Assembly (NCBI RefSeq): GCF_008274785.1 | Contig: NZ_VTPU01000001.1 | Location: 124,001 to 188,000 of the forward strand | Length of the DNA: 64,000 bases | Source: Halomonas eurihalina | Lineage (GTDB): Bacteria > Pseudomonadota > Gammaproteobacteria > Pseudomonadales > Halomonadaceae | Direction: 5' to 3' | In this document: positions 22,301 through 31,040 of the stretch, piece after piece | How positions within the stretch are numbered: the stretch's first letter is position 1 | Layout: each line of letters starts with the position of its first letter | Made by a program: the position numbers and the translations under genes | The notes under the pieces: model-generated | Databases searched by the model: none | What the model was told of the DNA's origin: nothing | What the model saw: only the letters and a program-made list of their open reading frames with translations

Positions 22301-22784
22301 CAAGACGCCCAATATCGAGGCGCCCCTGGACGAGGGCGTCGAGGTCAGCCTCAACCTGCCGGCGCTGATTCCCGATGACTATCTCCATGACATCCAGCAA
22401 CGCTTGGTCATGTACAAGCGCATCAGCAATGCCGAGACCGAAGCCGAGCTCAAGGAGCTCCAGGTCGAGATGATCGACCGCTTCGGCCTGCTGCCGGCAC
22501 CGGTCAAGACCCTGCTGCGCCAGACGCGGCTACGCCAGCGTGCCGAACGACTGGGCATCGCCCGGATCGAGGCTGGCACCGAGCGGGGCCGAGTGATCTT
22601 CTCCGGCCACACTCGGGTCGATCCCTTGACCCTGGTCGAACTGATCCAGCACGAACCGCAGACCTACCGACTCGAAGGCGCCGACACACTGCGTTTCTCG
22701 GCGAACCTGGAGGACGAGGCATCGCGCTTCGACTTCGTCGAACGACTCCTGGACTCACTCAATCGCAAGGCCGAAGCGGCATGA
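19338..22784 (+). CDS. mfd: Transcription-repair coupling factor (Mfd translocase)
   Basis: Mfd displaces RNA polymerase stalled at lesions and recruits UvrAB. The 1148-residue length is normal. The order is an N-terminal UvrB-like domain, the RNA polymerase-interacting domain (about 475-575), then a RecG-like superfamily-2 motor with Walker A GDVGFGKTE (627-635) and DEEH (728-731), and a C-terminal autoinhibitory domain. It is transcribed divergently from gap with 192 bp between them. Confidence 0.98.
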   Translation: MPTFSPLDPQRPQGARDTLYWQTPPGSATALALAHLAEDAPLLVITADTAAAQRLEGDLAFYSRLPVLPFPDWETLPYDSFSPHQDIVSARLRTLRRLQEGEHGIVLVPINTLMQRLPPVDYIAGRVMTLEVGMKLDRESFRERLSRAGYRAVETVYEPGEYALRGALIDLYPMGSETPLRIDLFDDEIDTLRRFDPDTQRSQDKVERLDLLPAHEYSLSRDAIACFREGFETLFDVDPRQCPLYVDALKGIPSPGLEQYLPLFFDETATLFDHLVDTTRVALTPGVFEAAEHHWAAIESRYENLGVDPTRPLLPPHRAFVPVPEVFAAIKRYPRVELTDDTHHAHAIAPAVRSVPEVTINARSKEPLAALSHFLEEHATRVLFVAESRGRREALEETLAPLKLNLPHVDDFSAFLDGEPRLAITEGTIDAGLWLESPNLAVISETELFGEVVRQSRRREKATDDDELAIRHLSELRPGAPVVHQAHGVGRYLGLETLEANGQAAEFVALEYADGAKLYVPVDSLHLISRYAGADDELAPLHRLGSEQWDKAKKKAAEKIRDTAAELLDIYARREAREGFACQMPDAEYARFAGSFPFEETPDQRAAIQSVLGDMTAPRPMDRVVCGDVGFGKTEVAMRAAFLAVHSGRQVVVLVPTTLLARQHYENFRDRFADTAVNIELVSRFTGGQGQSAAKQRIEDGRADIVIGTHKLLSKSMRFANMGLLVIDEEHRFGVSQKERLKQLRSEVDILTLTATPIPRTLNMAMSGIRDLSIIATPPARRLSVKTFVQQRDESVIKEAILREILRGGQVYFLHNEVKTIETAAESVRELVPDARVGVAHGQLPERALERVMSDFYHKRFNVLVCSTIIETGIDVPSANTIVIQRADKFGLAQLHQLRGRVGRSHHQAYAYLLTPPPRAMTRDATKRLEAIAQSDDLGAGFTLASHDMEIRGAGELLGDEQSGQMEALGYSLYMQMLDRAVKAIRDGKTPNIEAPLDEGVEVSLNLPALIPDDYLHDIQQRLVMYKRISNAETEAELKELQVEMIDRFGLLPAPVKTLLRQTRLRQRAERLGIARIEAGTERGRVIFSGHTRVDPLTLVELIQHEPQTYRLEGADTLRFSANLEDEASRFDFVERLLDSLNRKAEAA

Positions 22785-22870
22785 GACTCGCCGGCCACTC
22801 GATACCGGGCGGAGAACCTCCCACCGGTAAATCACTCCAACGCTTAGGTCATTGACTCAAGGATGTGGCC

Positions 22871-23968
22871 ATGGCCCCGAATGAACGGCAATCAGAGACG
22901 ATGACAGAGATGACACGCACTTCCTTTTTCGGGTACAGCGCCCGCCTCGCCATGGCCCTGGGCCTGGCCGGCGCGCTTGCCACCCCTCTCCAGGCCGCCG
23001 ACGGTGACCTGCCCCCTGGCCATTATCGGCTACCCGACGATGGCGACCTGATTGGCGAGGTCACCACCGTCAAAGCCGACAAGGAAGACACCCTGATCGA
23101 TATCGGCCACGAGCACCGCATCGGCTACAGGGCCATGGTACGTGCCAACCCCGACGTCAGCGTCTGGTATCCCGGCGAAGGAACAGAGGTCAAGATCCCC
23201 GGTGAGTTCATCCTCCCCGACGTGCCACGTGAAGGCATTGTGATCAATGTCGCCGAAATGCGCCTCTACTATTATCCGCCGGCCAAGGATGGTGAACCAC
23301 GCACTGTCCAGACATACCCGCTCGGGGTGGGCCGTCAGGATTGGGAAACACCGCTGGGCACCACGACCATTACGCAAATGGTCAAGAACCCGGCCTGGTA
23401 TCCGCCCGAATCCATTCGCCAGGAACACGCGGCAGCCGGCGACCCACTGCCAAGCGTGGTACCCGCCGGCCCCGACAACCCGTTGGGTACCCGCAAGATG
23501 CGCCTCGGCATCCCCGGCTACCTGATCCACGGCACCAACAAGCCGGAAGGCGTGGGCATGCGCGTGTCTCACGGCTGCGTAAGAATGCTGCCAGACGATG
23601 CAGAAACCCTGTTCGACCAGATCTCGGTGGGCACCCAGGTGCGCATCATCAACGACAGTTTCAAGCTCGGCTGGTCCGATGGCACACTCTACGTGCAGGC
23701 CTATCCCTATCTGGACGAGAAGCAGGGCACGACCATCCAGCGCGTCACCGAGGCGCTCTCTCAGGTCGAGGCCAGCATCGAATCCGGCGACTATCCCGTG
23801 GATTATGGGCGGCTGCGTGAAGTCGTGGAAGTGCCCAGCGGCATGCCGGTGGCCCTGAAGGCTCCCGAGGAGCCCGCCCCTGAGCCAGAGCCCAAGTCAC
23901 TTTACGACCACCTCGAACTGGCCGCCGCCCAACCGGGGTTCATGGACCGCCTCTCCCGCGACGGCTAA
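22871..23968 (+). CDS. L,D-transpeptidase of the ErfK/YbiS type with LysM-like domain
   Basis: YkuD-fold enzymes of this type attach Braun-type lipoprotein to peptidoglycan or form 3-3 crosslinks in the periplasm. The 365-residue protein has a signal peptide (ending near PLQAA, about residue 40), a LysM-like segment (EDTLIDIGHEHRIGYRAMV and the IPGEFILP end), then the catalytic domain with HGTN and SHGCVRM (His234, Cys236). A C-terminal Pro/Glu-rich tail ends the protein. The start is uncertain (22865, 22871, 22901 or 22910); 22871 has AGGA at a fair distance. The neighbouring lpp-like gene makes lipoprotein attachment the likely role. Confidence 0.9.
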   Translation: MAPNERQSETMTEMTRTSFFGYSARLAMALGLAGALATPLQAADGDLPPGHYRLPDDGDLIGEVTTVKADKEDTLIDIGHEHRIGYRAMVRANPDVSVWYPGEGTEVKIPGEFILPDVPREGIVINVAEMRLYYYPPAKDGEPRTVQTYPLGVGRQDWETPLGTTTITQMVKNPAWYPPESIRQEHAAAGDPLPSVVPAGPDNPLGTRKMRLGIPGYLIHGTNKPEGVGMRVSHGCVRMLPDDAETLFDQISVGTQVRIINDSFKLGWSDGTLYVQAYPYLDEKQGTTIQRVTEALSQVEASIESGDYPVDYGRLREVVEVPSGMPVALKAPEEPAPEPEPKSLYDHLELAAAQPGFMDRLSRDG

Positions 23969-23994
23969 TGCCGACCAACGCCGGGACACATACG

Positions 23995-24026
23995 ACAAGG
24001 GCCCCGCCGAATGGCGGGGCCCTTGT
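23995..24026. terminator. Bidirectional terminator hairpin between Ldt and lpp-like genes
   Basis: ACAAGGGCCCCGCC and GGCGGGGCCCTTGT form a perfect 14-bp stem around GAAT. It lies 26 nt after the Ldt stop and 38 nt beyond the convergent lipoprotein stop. No long T-tract follows on either strand. Confidence 0.7.
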
Positions 24027-24064
24027 CTATCGTAACAACCGCTGCCCAAGGCAGCGGAGCACGA

Positions 24065-24328
24065 TCACTTGCGCATGGAACGCTCGAACATGCGGTTCAT
24101 CTCTTCACGGTTCTGCTGAGACACCTGCAGAGCCTGCTGAGCGTCACGCTGCGCCTGGTTGGCGGTGTTCTGAGCCTGGGTCGCGACGCTACGAGCTTCG
24201 GCAGCATCGGCCTGAGCGGACTCAGCAGTGGTGCGCACTTCTTCCAGGGCACCGGAAGAAGCACAGCCAGCCAGAACGGCCAGAGAAGCGGCAGCGGCGG
24301 TCAGCTTCAGAGTGGTCTTGAGGGTCAT
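24065..24328 (-). CDS. Lpp/OprI-like murein lipoprotein
   Basis: The 87-residue precursor has a lipobox LAVLAGC (Cys22) and a mature helix of 66 residues dense in Ala, Gln, Asp and Arg, with heptad character expected for a trimeric coiled coil. It ends ERSMRK, so the C-terminal lysine used for covalent attachment to diaminopimelate in Braun-type lipoproteins is present. Size and ending resemble Pseudomonas OprI. A strong AAGGAGAA ribosome binding site fits an abundant protein. Two YkuD-family genes flank it. Confidence 0.9.
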   Translation of the reverse strand: MTLKTTLKLTAAAASLAVLAGCASSGALEEVRTTAESAQADAAEARSVATQAQNTANQAQRDAQQALQVSQQNREEMNRMFERSMRK

Positions 24329-24408
24329 AATGTTCTCCTTGGATCTTCCTTGGAACTGCATTGGCAATGCCTGTCGAAACAGGCTCCCCGCAAAGCGGGA
24401 CTTTAGTA

Positions 24409-24448
24409 AAGTACTGTCTTCAGTACTTCTTTAGCAACTTTACGTTGC
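24409..24448 (-). promoter_or_regulatory. lpp-like gene upstream region with two short hairpins
   Basis: AAGTACTG-TCTT-CAGTACTT (24409-24428) is a perfect 8-bp inverted repeat and GCAAC-TTTAC-GTTGC (24434-24448) a 5-bp one. On the minus strand TTGCTA and TACTTT, 18 bp apart, could be -35/-10, placing the first palindrome inside the promoter spacer. Promoter assignment is tentative; the palindromes are plain in the sequence. Confidence 0.4.
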
Positions 24449-24526
24449 GCATCGCAGAAGTCAAACGCTGTTCAAAAATCCCTAGCGCCCGCTTCCAGAC
24501 GGGAACGTCCCTAGCGCATATAAAGC

Positions 24527-25171
24527 CTAGCGGATGACGACCCGCGTGCCAATGTCGATCATCGACGACAGGCTATCGATCTGACCATCCGTAACGGCGA
24601 CACAGCCATCCGTCCAGTCAAAGCGGCGATGGATCTCCGGATCTGCCACCCCGACGCCATGAATGCCGATATATCCTCCCAGTACCGTGTCCTGGGGCGG
24701 GTTGCCGTGCCGCCGGTAATAAGCGAAGTAATCGTCATAGTCCCGCTGGCTGTAGACACCGGACTGCAGCGCCATACGCGCATGGGTGGGTGTTGGGTAG
24801 TCAAGGCCGATGAAGGTGTGGAACTTGCTGTCGAAATTGAAGCGTGTGACACGAAACTCGCCCAATGGCGTCACGCGGCCGCCTCGCAGGCGCTGGACCT
24901 CGGCCCCGCCTCGCCCCAGCGAGATCGGTGAGAAGCGCTCCAGCAGCGTATTGCCGCGATAGAGGCTCAAGCTGGCCGCATCGTCGTCGACCAGTATCCA
25001 GACTTCATTGCTGTAACGCGGCTGACCGGCATGCGCGAGGATCTCGTCCATCGTCTCATCACGCGTCTGGATGGCATCCATCAGACTGGCATGGGATAGG
25101 GAAGGCATCAGTAGAGCCAGGCATAGGCCCGCGCACAGCGAACCGAAGCGGCGGCGAGAAAGCAATGTCAT
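24527..25171 (-). CDS. Second YkuD-family protein (L,D-transpeptidase or related amidase)
   Basis: The 214-residue protein has a basic, possibly twin-arginine-like N-terminus (SRRRFGSLCAG) and a signal peptide ending near SHASL. The YkuD catalytic motif appears as IGIHGVG (His171) and TDGCVAV (Cys190). Relatives crosslink peptidoglycan, attach Lpp, or (DpaA/YafK) release Lpp; the sequence does not decide which. The start is uncertain: ATG 25171 gives a clean signal peptide, while GTG 25231 has a better GAGG motif. It is upstream of the lpp-like gene on the same strand, with about 200 bp between. Confidence 0.85.
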   Translation of the reverse strand: MTLLSRRRFGSLCAGLCLALLMPSLSHASLMDAIQTRDETMDEILAHAGQPRYSNEVWILVDDDAASLSLYRGNTLLERFSPISLGRGGAEVQRLRGGRVTPLGEFRVTRFNFDSKFHTFIGLDYPTPTHARMALQSGVYSQRDYDDYFAYYRRHGNPPQDTVLGGYIGIHGVGVADPEIHRRFDWTDGCVAVTDGQIDSLSSMIDIGTRVVIR

Positions 25172-25290
25172 GGTAGGCGGAACTCGTCGACGATGGGATA
25201 GGCAATGAAATCGACGACGTTTATACCGCACCTGGCCTCGGGTGTCAGTTCAACGTCGCCAGTGACATCACCACCGAGGCGGCACTGTTG

Positions 25291-25340
25291 CCATGAAGCG
25301 ACAATCCTCCATGAAGCGACAGCCGGGTCATGCAACGACA
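25291..25340. repeat. Short tandem repeat, about 18-bp period
   Basis: CCATGAAGCGACA occurs at 25291-25303 and again exactly 18 bp later at 25309-25321; a third degenerate copy TCATGCAACGACA lies at 25328-25340. The array sits in the gap between the second YkuD gene and the DUF6586 gene. Confidence 0.7.
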
Positions 25341-25342
25341 AG

Positions 25343-25816
25343 CTACCACTCCTCACTGGTCTGTCGCAGCGCACCGATCTCGCGTTTGGCCTCGCTCAGG
25401 CAATCGAGCAATTCCATGCCCAGGTCATCGCCGCCACCGACGGCGATCATCCCCTGGGCCACCCCGCCCGAACGGCGCGCCACACCGTCGCTGGAATGCA
25501 ACGCTTCGAGCCGGACCAACAGACGGGCCAACCAACTGTCGGGGCGCTCAGCAAGGCTGCGCAGCCGCTCGAGCTCGGCCAGCCGCGGCTCATTGGACAG
25601 CAGCAGCGTCCGCCAATCATCGCTCGTTGGCAAGGCATGCTCGGTCAGTTCGGTGAGCTCCCGCACCAGCGACGCCAACGCCAGCTCGAGCAACGCCATG
25701 GCACCCTCCTCGGCCGCCATGCGCCGCGCCTCGGCGTGTTCGTCATCCCCCGGCGCGACGGCAAGCAACAACTCGGCCTGATAGAGCAACTGATTGGTTC
25801 GCGCACGAGGGGTCAC
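25343..25816 (-). CDS. DUF6586-family protein downstream of topA
   Basis: The 157-residue acidic, mainly helical protein has no signal or membrane segment. Pseudomonads carry a similar gene directly after topA (PA3010 position). Its GTG start overlaps the topA stop codon (GTGA), so the genes are translationally coupled. N-terminal [11 protein letters not shown] and C-terminal [16 protein letters not shown] are the best-defined helices. Function is unknown. Confidence 0.82.
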   Translation of the reverse strand: MTPRARTNQLLYQAELLLAVAPGDDEHAEARRMAAEEGAMALLELALASLVRELTELTEHALPTSDDWRTLLLSNEPRLAELERLRSLAERPDSWLARLLVRLEALHSSDGVARRSGGVAQGMIAVGGGDDLGMELLDCLSEAKREIGALRQTSEEW

Positions 25817-28449
25817 TTGCGCTTGTCCTCCACCTGCCAGCGACCATCGGCAAAGGTGGCCTTCCAGCCGGTCGCCTTGCCGTTGTCATCGGTCATCACG
25901 AACTGTTCCTTGGCCTTGCGCGAGAAACGAATCTGGGCCGGGCGCCCGTCGGGATCCGCACTCGGCGCATCGAGCAGGTAACGGTACTTGTCGGGCAGTT
26001 CCTCGCCATGGGCCTGGAGCTCGACGACCAGGGGCGGACGCGTCTCGCGATTCTTGGGGAACTTGCTGGCCGCCAGAAAGAGCCCGCTGGCGCCATCACG
26101 CAGCACGTAATGATCGTCGACCTTCTGGCACGCCAGTTCGGGCATGGGGATGGGGTCCATCTTGGGCGGCGCCACCTCCCCGTTGCGGAGCAGCTTGCGG
26201 GTGTTCTTGCAGGCATCGTTGGTGCAACCGAAGTACTTGCCGAAACGCCCGGACTTGAGCTGCATCTCGCTGCCGCACTTGTCGCATTCGATGGTCGGCC
26301 CATCATAGCCCTTGATGCGAAACCTGCCCTCTTCAACCTCGTAGCCATCGCAATCGGGGCTGTTGCCGCAGATGTGCAACTTGCGCTGCTCGTCGATCAG
26401 GTAACTATCCATGGCGGTGCCGCACTTCGAACAGCGATGCTTGGCACGCAGCGCGTCGGTCTCGGCTTCCTCGCCGGCATCGGCCGCCACGGCCTCATCG
26501 CCGGGCAACAGATCCATGGTGGTCTTGCAGCGCTCCTTGGGCGGCAGGTTGTAGCCGCTGCAACCAAGGAAGACTCCCGTCGAGGCGGTGCGAATCTGCA
26601 TCTCGCGTCCACAGGTGGGGCACTCGATATTGGTGGGCACCGGCTGGTTGGGGCGCATGCCTTCATCGCTCTCGGCCACGCTGAGTTCCTCGCGGAACTC
26701 AGCGTAGAAGGCATCGAGCAGCTCGCGCCAACGGCGCTGGCCCTCGGCCACCTCGTCGAGACTGTCCTCCATGCGCGCCGTGAAGGAGTAGTCCATCAGG
26801 TCGGGGAAGGACTCCTTGAGCCGCTCGGTGACGATGTCGCCCAGCTTCTCGGCATAGAAACGCCGATTCTCGAGGCGCACATAGCCCCGGTCCTGGATGG
26901 TCGAGATGATGGACGCATAGGTGGAAGGCCGGCCGATGCCCTTCTTCTCGAGCTCCTTGACCAGGCTGGCTTCGGTGTAGCGCGCCGCCGGCTTGGTGAA
27001 ATGCTGCTGCGGGTCCAGCGAGTCGAGCGTCAGGGCGGTGCCCTCGGCGATGTCCGGCAGCGACTGATCCTCGTCCTTGCGACCCATGGGCTTCATGACC
27101 CGGGTATAACCATCGAACTTCAGCACCCGCCCCTTGGCCCTGAGTTCATAGCCCGAGGCTTCGACCGTCAGGGTGGTGGACAGGTATTCGGCCGGCGTCA
27201 TCTGACAGGCTACGAATTGACGCCAGATCAACTCATAGAGACGCTCGGCATCACGTTCCATGCCGGCGAGATCACCGGCCTGACGTGCCACATCGGAAGG
27301 CCGGATGGCTTCGTGAGCCTCCTGGGCGCCTTCCTTGCTGGTGTAACGATTGGGCGCTTCGGGCAGGTAACGCTGGCCGTACGCCTCACCGATATAGTCA
27401 CGCGCACTGGTTACCGCTTCCTGCGAGAGGTTGGTGGAATCGGTACGCATGTAGGTGATGTAGCCGGCTTCGTAGAGGCGCTGGGCCAGCGTCATGGTCT
27501 TCTTCACCGAGAAGCCCAGGCGGCCACTGGCGGCCTGCTGCAGGGTCGAGGTGATGAAGGGCGCGTTCGGTCGGGAGCGGGTCGGCTTGTCCTCACGGCT
27601 GGTAACCGCCAGCTTCGCCTCGCGCAAAGCGGCGATGCGCTCCAGGGTTTCGGTCTCGCTGGTCGGCCGAAATGCCTTGCCATCCTGGCGCGCCAGCTCG
27701 AAGCGTACCGCTTCTCCATTGCCATCGCGCGGCGACAGGTCAGCGTGAACGTCCCAGAACTCTTCGGGCACGAAGGCTCGGATCTCGCGCTCACGCTCGA
27801 CGATCAGACGCATGGCCACCGACTGTACGCGACCGGCGGACAACCCGCGGGCGATCTTGGCCCACAGCAGCGGCGAGAGCATGAAGCCGACCACCCGATC
27901 GAGAAAACGCCGCGCCTGCTGAGCCTCTACCCGCGGCATGTTCAACTGGCCCGGGTCCTCGAAGGCTTCGTGAATGGCGTTCTTGGTAATCTCGTTGAAC
28001 ACCACCCGACGATAGCGCGACTCGTCACCACCGATGGTCTCGCGAAGGTGCCAGGCAATGGCTTCCCCCTCGCGGTCCAGATCGGTGGCGAGATAGACGT
28101 TATCGGCCTTGTCGGCCAGCTTCTTCAGCTCGGCAACCACCTTTTCCTTGCCGGGCAGAATCACATAATCGGCCTCCCAACCATGGTCGGGATCGATGCC
28201 CATGCGACGAATGAGCTGGTCGTGAGCCTTGCGCTTGCGATACTCGGCCTTTTCCTCGGCGGACATCTTGCGTGTTGCCGCCGCCTGGCGGGCGCGCTCC
28301 TTGGGATCCGAGGCCGCCTTGCCCGAGCCGCTGGTCGGCAGGTCACGAATGTGTCCCACGCTCGACTTCACGATGTACTCGTTGCCGAGATATTTGTTGA
28401 TCGTCTTGGCCTTGGCCGGCGACTCGACGATGACCAGTGACTTACCCAT
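25813..28449 (-). CDS. topA: DNA topoisomerase I
   Basis: TopA relaxes negative supercoils behind RNA polymerase. The 878-residue product starts at [19 protein letters not shown] (TOPRIM domain, acidic triad within [10 protein letters not shown]). The active-site tyrosine is Tyr333 in [10 protein letters not shown]. The C-terminus carries three zinc ribbons (CPTC...; CSKC...; CDKC...) and a further C-terminal domain ending KRK. The reading frame opposite it is long (over 800 codons) but is a compositional shadow. Confidence 0.98.
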   Translation of the reverse strand: MGKSLVIVESPAKAKTINKYLGNEYIVKSSVGHIRDLPTSGSGKAASDPKERARQAAATRKMSAEEKAEYRKRKAHDQLIRRMGIDPDHGWEADYVILPGKEKVVAELKKLADKADNVYLATDLDREGEAIAWHLRETIGGDESRYRRVVFNEITKNAIHEAFEDPGQLNMPRVEAQQARRFLDRVVGFMLSPLLWAKIARGLSAGRVQSVAMRLIVEREREIRAFVPEEFWDVHADLSPRDGNGEAVRFELARQDGKAFRPTSETETLERIAALREAKLAVTSREDKPTRSRPNAPFITSTLQQAASGRLGFSVKKTMTLAQRLYEAGYITYMRTDSTNLSQEAVTSARDYIGEAYGQRYLPEAPNRYTSKEGAQEAHEAIRPSDVARQAGDLAGMERDAERLYELIWRQFVACQMTPAEYLSTTLTVEASGYELRAKGRVLKFDGYTRVMKPMGRKDEDQSLPDIAEGTALTLDSLDPQQHFTKPAARYTEASLVKELEKKGIGRPSTYASIISTIQDRGYVRLENRRFYAEKLGDIVTERLKESFPDLMDYSFTARMEDSLDEVAEGQRRWRELLDAFYAEFREELSVAESDEGMRPNQPVPTNIECPTCGREMQIRTASTGVFLGCSGYNLPPKERCKTTMDLLPGDEAVAADAGEEAETDALRAKHRCSKCGTAMDSYLIDEQRKLHICGNSPDCDGYEVEEGRFRIKGYDGPTIECDKCGSEMQLKSGRFGKYFGCTNDACKNTRKLLRNGEVAPPKMDPIPMPELACQKVDDHYVLRDGASGLFLAASKFPKNRETRPPLVVELQAHGEELPDKYRYLLDAPSADPDGRPAQIRFSRKAKEQFVMTDDNGKATGWKATFADGRWQVEDKRK

Positions 28450-28635
28450 AGTGCTCCACAATGCTATTGACGCCAGCCTGGGCTTGCGCCGAACGGTTTC
28501 GGCCCGCCGCATCTTCGGCGGTGAAAAATGCGCTTACCCTACCCCAGCGTTCGCCTTCACGCCAGTCGCGACCTATGAACCTAGCCCGAGGACGATGAAG
28601 ACCACAAGCGTCACCTGACATCGCCTTCAACGAAA

Positions 28636-28663
28636 CGCCCCCGTCGGCGAGCCGGCGGGGGCG
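28636..28663 (-). terminator. Hairpin downstream of the DUF3141 gene
   Basis: CGCCCCCG and CGGGGGCG pair perfectly (8 bp) around a 12-nt loop that itself can pair CGG/CCG. It starts 23 nt after the DUF3141 stop. The minus-strand sequence after it reads TTTCGTT, a modest U-tract. Confidence 0.55.
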
Positions 28664-28685
28664 GACAGAAAAGCATTCAGAACCT

Positions 28686-30932
28686 TCAGGTATCGCGCTC
28701 CGAAGGCGAGCCAGAGCGTCGAGGCCGCGCACCGCCAGTGGCTCGCTTCGGCCTAGCCGCGTTGAAGAGACCACGCACCCGTTCAAGACGCGCCGCGGCA
28801 CGCTCGGAAAGCTCTCCACTGGCGGCCAGCACATGAGCGATTTGCTCCAGGTGGGCATCAATCTGTCTGGCGCTCTGTCCCGCCAGCAACGTCGGAATCG
28901 CCTCCAGGGCAGCCTCGCGATCCTGCTTGAGGATAAAGAACTGCTCGCGCACCAGATGCTTGAAATCGGCGAGCTGAATACCCGGCTCCAGCTCGGCCCG
29001 TGATGCACGCAGCCGCTTGAAGTTGCGTTCGTCGCTGGCCGGCGCACCGCCAAGCACATAGATCACCGAACGCATCACCGCTTCGTGATCTCCGCCCTCG
29101 GCAATCTTGTCATGGGCGGTCTGGCGTCGCTGCTCGACGAAGCGACGGTGCTCGGGCTCGTCGCCCGGCCGGCGGCGCAGCGCTTGGGTGTCACCGCCCA
29201 GCCCCACCAGCGCCTGCAGAACGGGCTGTCCGTAGAATGTCAGAAACCCCTGTTCAATGAGGCCATTGCGATAAACCCGCCAGGCATCCAGGCTTTGGGA
29301 GATGCTGGTGGACATCACCTCTTCCAGGGCGCGAAAGACATTGTCGTCGTCGACCGGGTGACGCTCGCGCCGCACCCGCTCAGCCAACACCGGCACCGCC
29401 CCCATCAGTGGATTGCGATCCGACAACAGGCGATAGCCCAGGCGGTTCGGATGCATGCGCCGCATCCAGCGTGCCGACTCCGGGGTTGCCATGGCCTGGA
29501 CCCAAGGCTGCCCGAAGAGCCGATAGAGCCCCAGGTTGATCTCGGACAAGCGCGCCACCGCGGCGAAGCGTCGCTCATCGTCCGGCCGATACTGAACCTC
29601 TCGATCGAGATCCTCGATCTCACGGCGCTGGAACTCGAGCAGATAGTCCCGCTCGATCAGTTCGGCATCCGAATGCGTCTCGGCCGGCGTCACCGTGGTT
29701 TCGTAGAGCCCCGGCGGCAACACATCGATATAGTCCATGTTGGCGGTGAATTCAGTGTGCTCGCGACGCGACACGCTGCCCGAGACGAAGATACCGAGAT
29801 GGCCGGTGCTGTCGTGCACGCAATAGACGATGGTCTGCTCGTTGGCGACGATAGCTTCGGTGTCCTCGTAGAGGTCCCGCACCCAGCCCAACGCCTGGGG
29901 CGGCGGCGTAATGTCGTCGCCCCGGGAGCAGAACACCACCACCGGCGAGCGCAGGTTGCGCAGGTCGATGCGCCGGCCATCCGAGGTGACCAGTTGAGCG
30001 GTGGACAGCCGGTTGCCGACGAAGAGGTTGTCGACGATGTACTGGATCTCGTCAGCCCCCAGCACTACGTGCCCACCCCACCAGCGCTCGAAGTCCAGAT
30101 AACGCCCGGCCTCGGTGTCGACATTGGCATAGAGCCGGTACTGCTTGTCCCACCAGGTGTTCGCCGGATTGAGGCGTTCGAAATTCTGCACCAGCCAGGC
30201 ACCATCGAAGAGCCCGGCTCCCAGATCGCCGAGCAGCGCGGTTATCCAACTGCCGCCGACCAGCCCGCCGGTATAGCGCATCGGCGCGTGCCCTCGCTCA
30301 CCAGCCCAATAGGACAAGGGCGCGCCGGCGATCAGGATGGGGCCGAAGATGTCAGGCTCCAGGGCCGCGGCCATCATAATCTGCCAACCAGCCTGGCAAT
30401 TGCCCACCACCATGGGTTTCTCGGACGTCTCGGGATGACGCGCGACGACATGACGCAGAAAAGTGACTTCCGCCTCGATCACGTCCTCGACCTTCTGGCC
30501 CGGCACGGGAAACGGCAGAAACCCGATGAAGTAGCATGGATGCCCGGCGCGCAGCGCCACACCCACCTCGCTGTCCGACTTGAAGCCGCCGATACCGGGG
30601 CCGTGCCCGGCACGCGGGTCGACCACCACGAAGGGCCGACTGTTCGGGTCGGTCTCGACGCCCTCCGGCGGCAGGATACGCAGCAACTCATAATTGACGG
30701 GGCGCGGCAGATCACGTCCATCGAGCAGCACCTCGGACTCGAAGCCAAGCACATTGGGCTTGGTCTTCTCGATATGCTCGAGATATTGGTTGCCACGCTG
30801 GCGCATGACATCCAGGTAGAGCGTCCCGCGCTCCAGGGCATCACCCCAGTAATCGCAGGCGGCACGCCCGAAGCCGAAGGGATCCAACAGAGACATTGCC
30901 GTCGACGGCAAGAAAGGCATCATGGCATACAT
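28686..30932 (-). CDS. DUF3141 alpha/beta-hydrolase, PHA-synthase-like
   Basis: The 748-residue protein has an N-terminal alpha/beta-hydrolase domain resembling polyhydroxyalkanoate synthases. The nucleophile-elbow motif GNCQAG places Cys179 where PhaC has its catalytic cysteine. An acid (SRGDD) and a histidine (DSTGHLG) follow at plausible distances. The second half (about 430-748) is helical and family-specific. Start at ATG 30932 is chosen because GGAG lies 7 nt upstream; ATG 30950 is possible. DUF3141 proteins are often annotated as 3-hydroxyalkanoate synthetases, but activity is not established. No phasin or other pha gene is nearby. Confidence 0.85.
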   Translation of the reverse strand: MYAMMPFLPSTAMSLLDPFGFGRAACDYWGDALERGTLYLDVMRQRGNQYLEHIEKTKPNVLGFESEVLLDGRDLPRPVNYELLRILPPEGVETDPNSRPFVVVDPRAGHGPGIGGFKSDSEVGVALRAGHPCYFIGFLPFPVPGQKVEDVIEAEVTFLRHVVARHPETSEKPMVVGNCQAGWQIMMAAALEPDIFGPILIAGAPLSYWAGERGHAPMRYTGGLVGGSWITALLGDLGAGLFDGAWLVQNFERLNPANTWWDKQYRLYANVDTEAGRYLDFERWWGGHVVLGADEIQYIVDNLFVGNRLSTAQLVTSDGRRIDLRNLRSPVVVFCSRGDDITPPPQALGWVRDLYEDTEAIVANEQTIVYCVHDSTGHLGIFVSGSVSRREHTEFTANMDYIDVLPPGLYETTVTPAETHSDAELIERDYLLEFQRREIEDLDREVQYRPDDERRFAAVARLSEINLGLYRLFGQPWVQAMATPESARWMRRMHPNRLGYRLLSDRNPLMGAVPVLAERVRRERHPVDDDNVFRALEEVMSTSISQSLDAWRVYRNGLIEQGFLTFYGQPVLQALVGLGGDTQALRRRPGDEPEHRRFVEQRRQTAHDKIAEGGDHEAVMRSVIYVLGGAPASDERNFKRLRASRAELEPGIQLADFKHLVREQFFILKQDREAALEAIPTLLAGQSARQIDAHLEQIAHVLAASGELSERAAARLERVRGLFNAARPKRATGGARPRRSGSPSERDT

Positions 30933-31040
30933 CGCGGTGCTCCATGGCATAAGCCGGACCGGGACCGGCGGGCAACCCGATTGCTGCAATGCAATATAGC
31001 GAATCCCGCGTCTCAAGGGAAATGGCGATACCTCATCGGC

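Noticed and set aside
26008..28440. Long plus-strand open frame opposite topA
   Set aside because: It is fully antisense to a well-supported gene, has no family resemblance, and long antisense frames are expected in GC-rich codon-biased DNA. The same applies to long frames opposite leuC, leuS, mfd, DUF3141 and accC.
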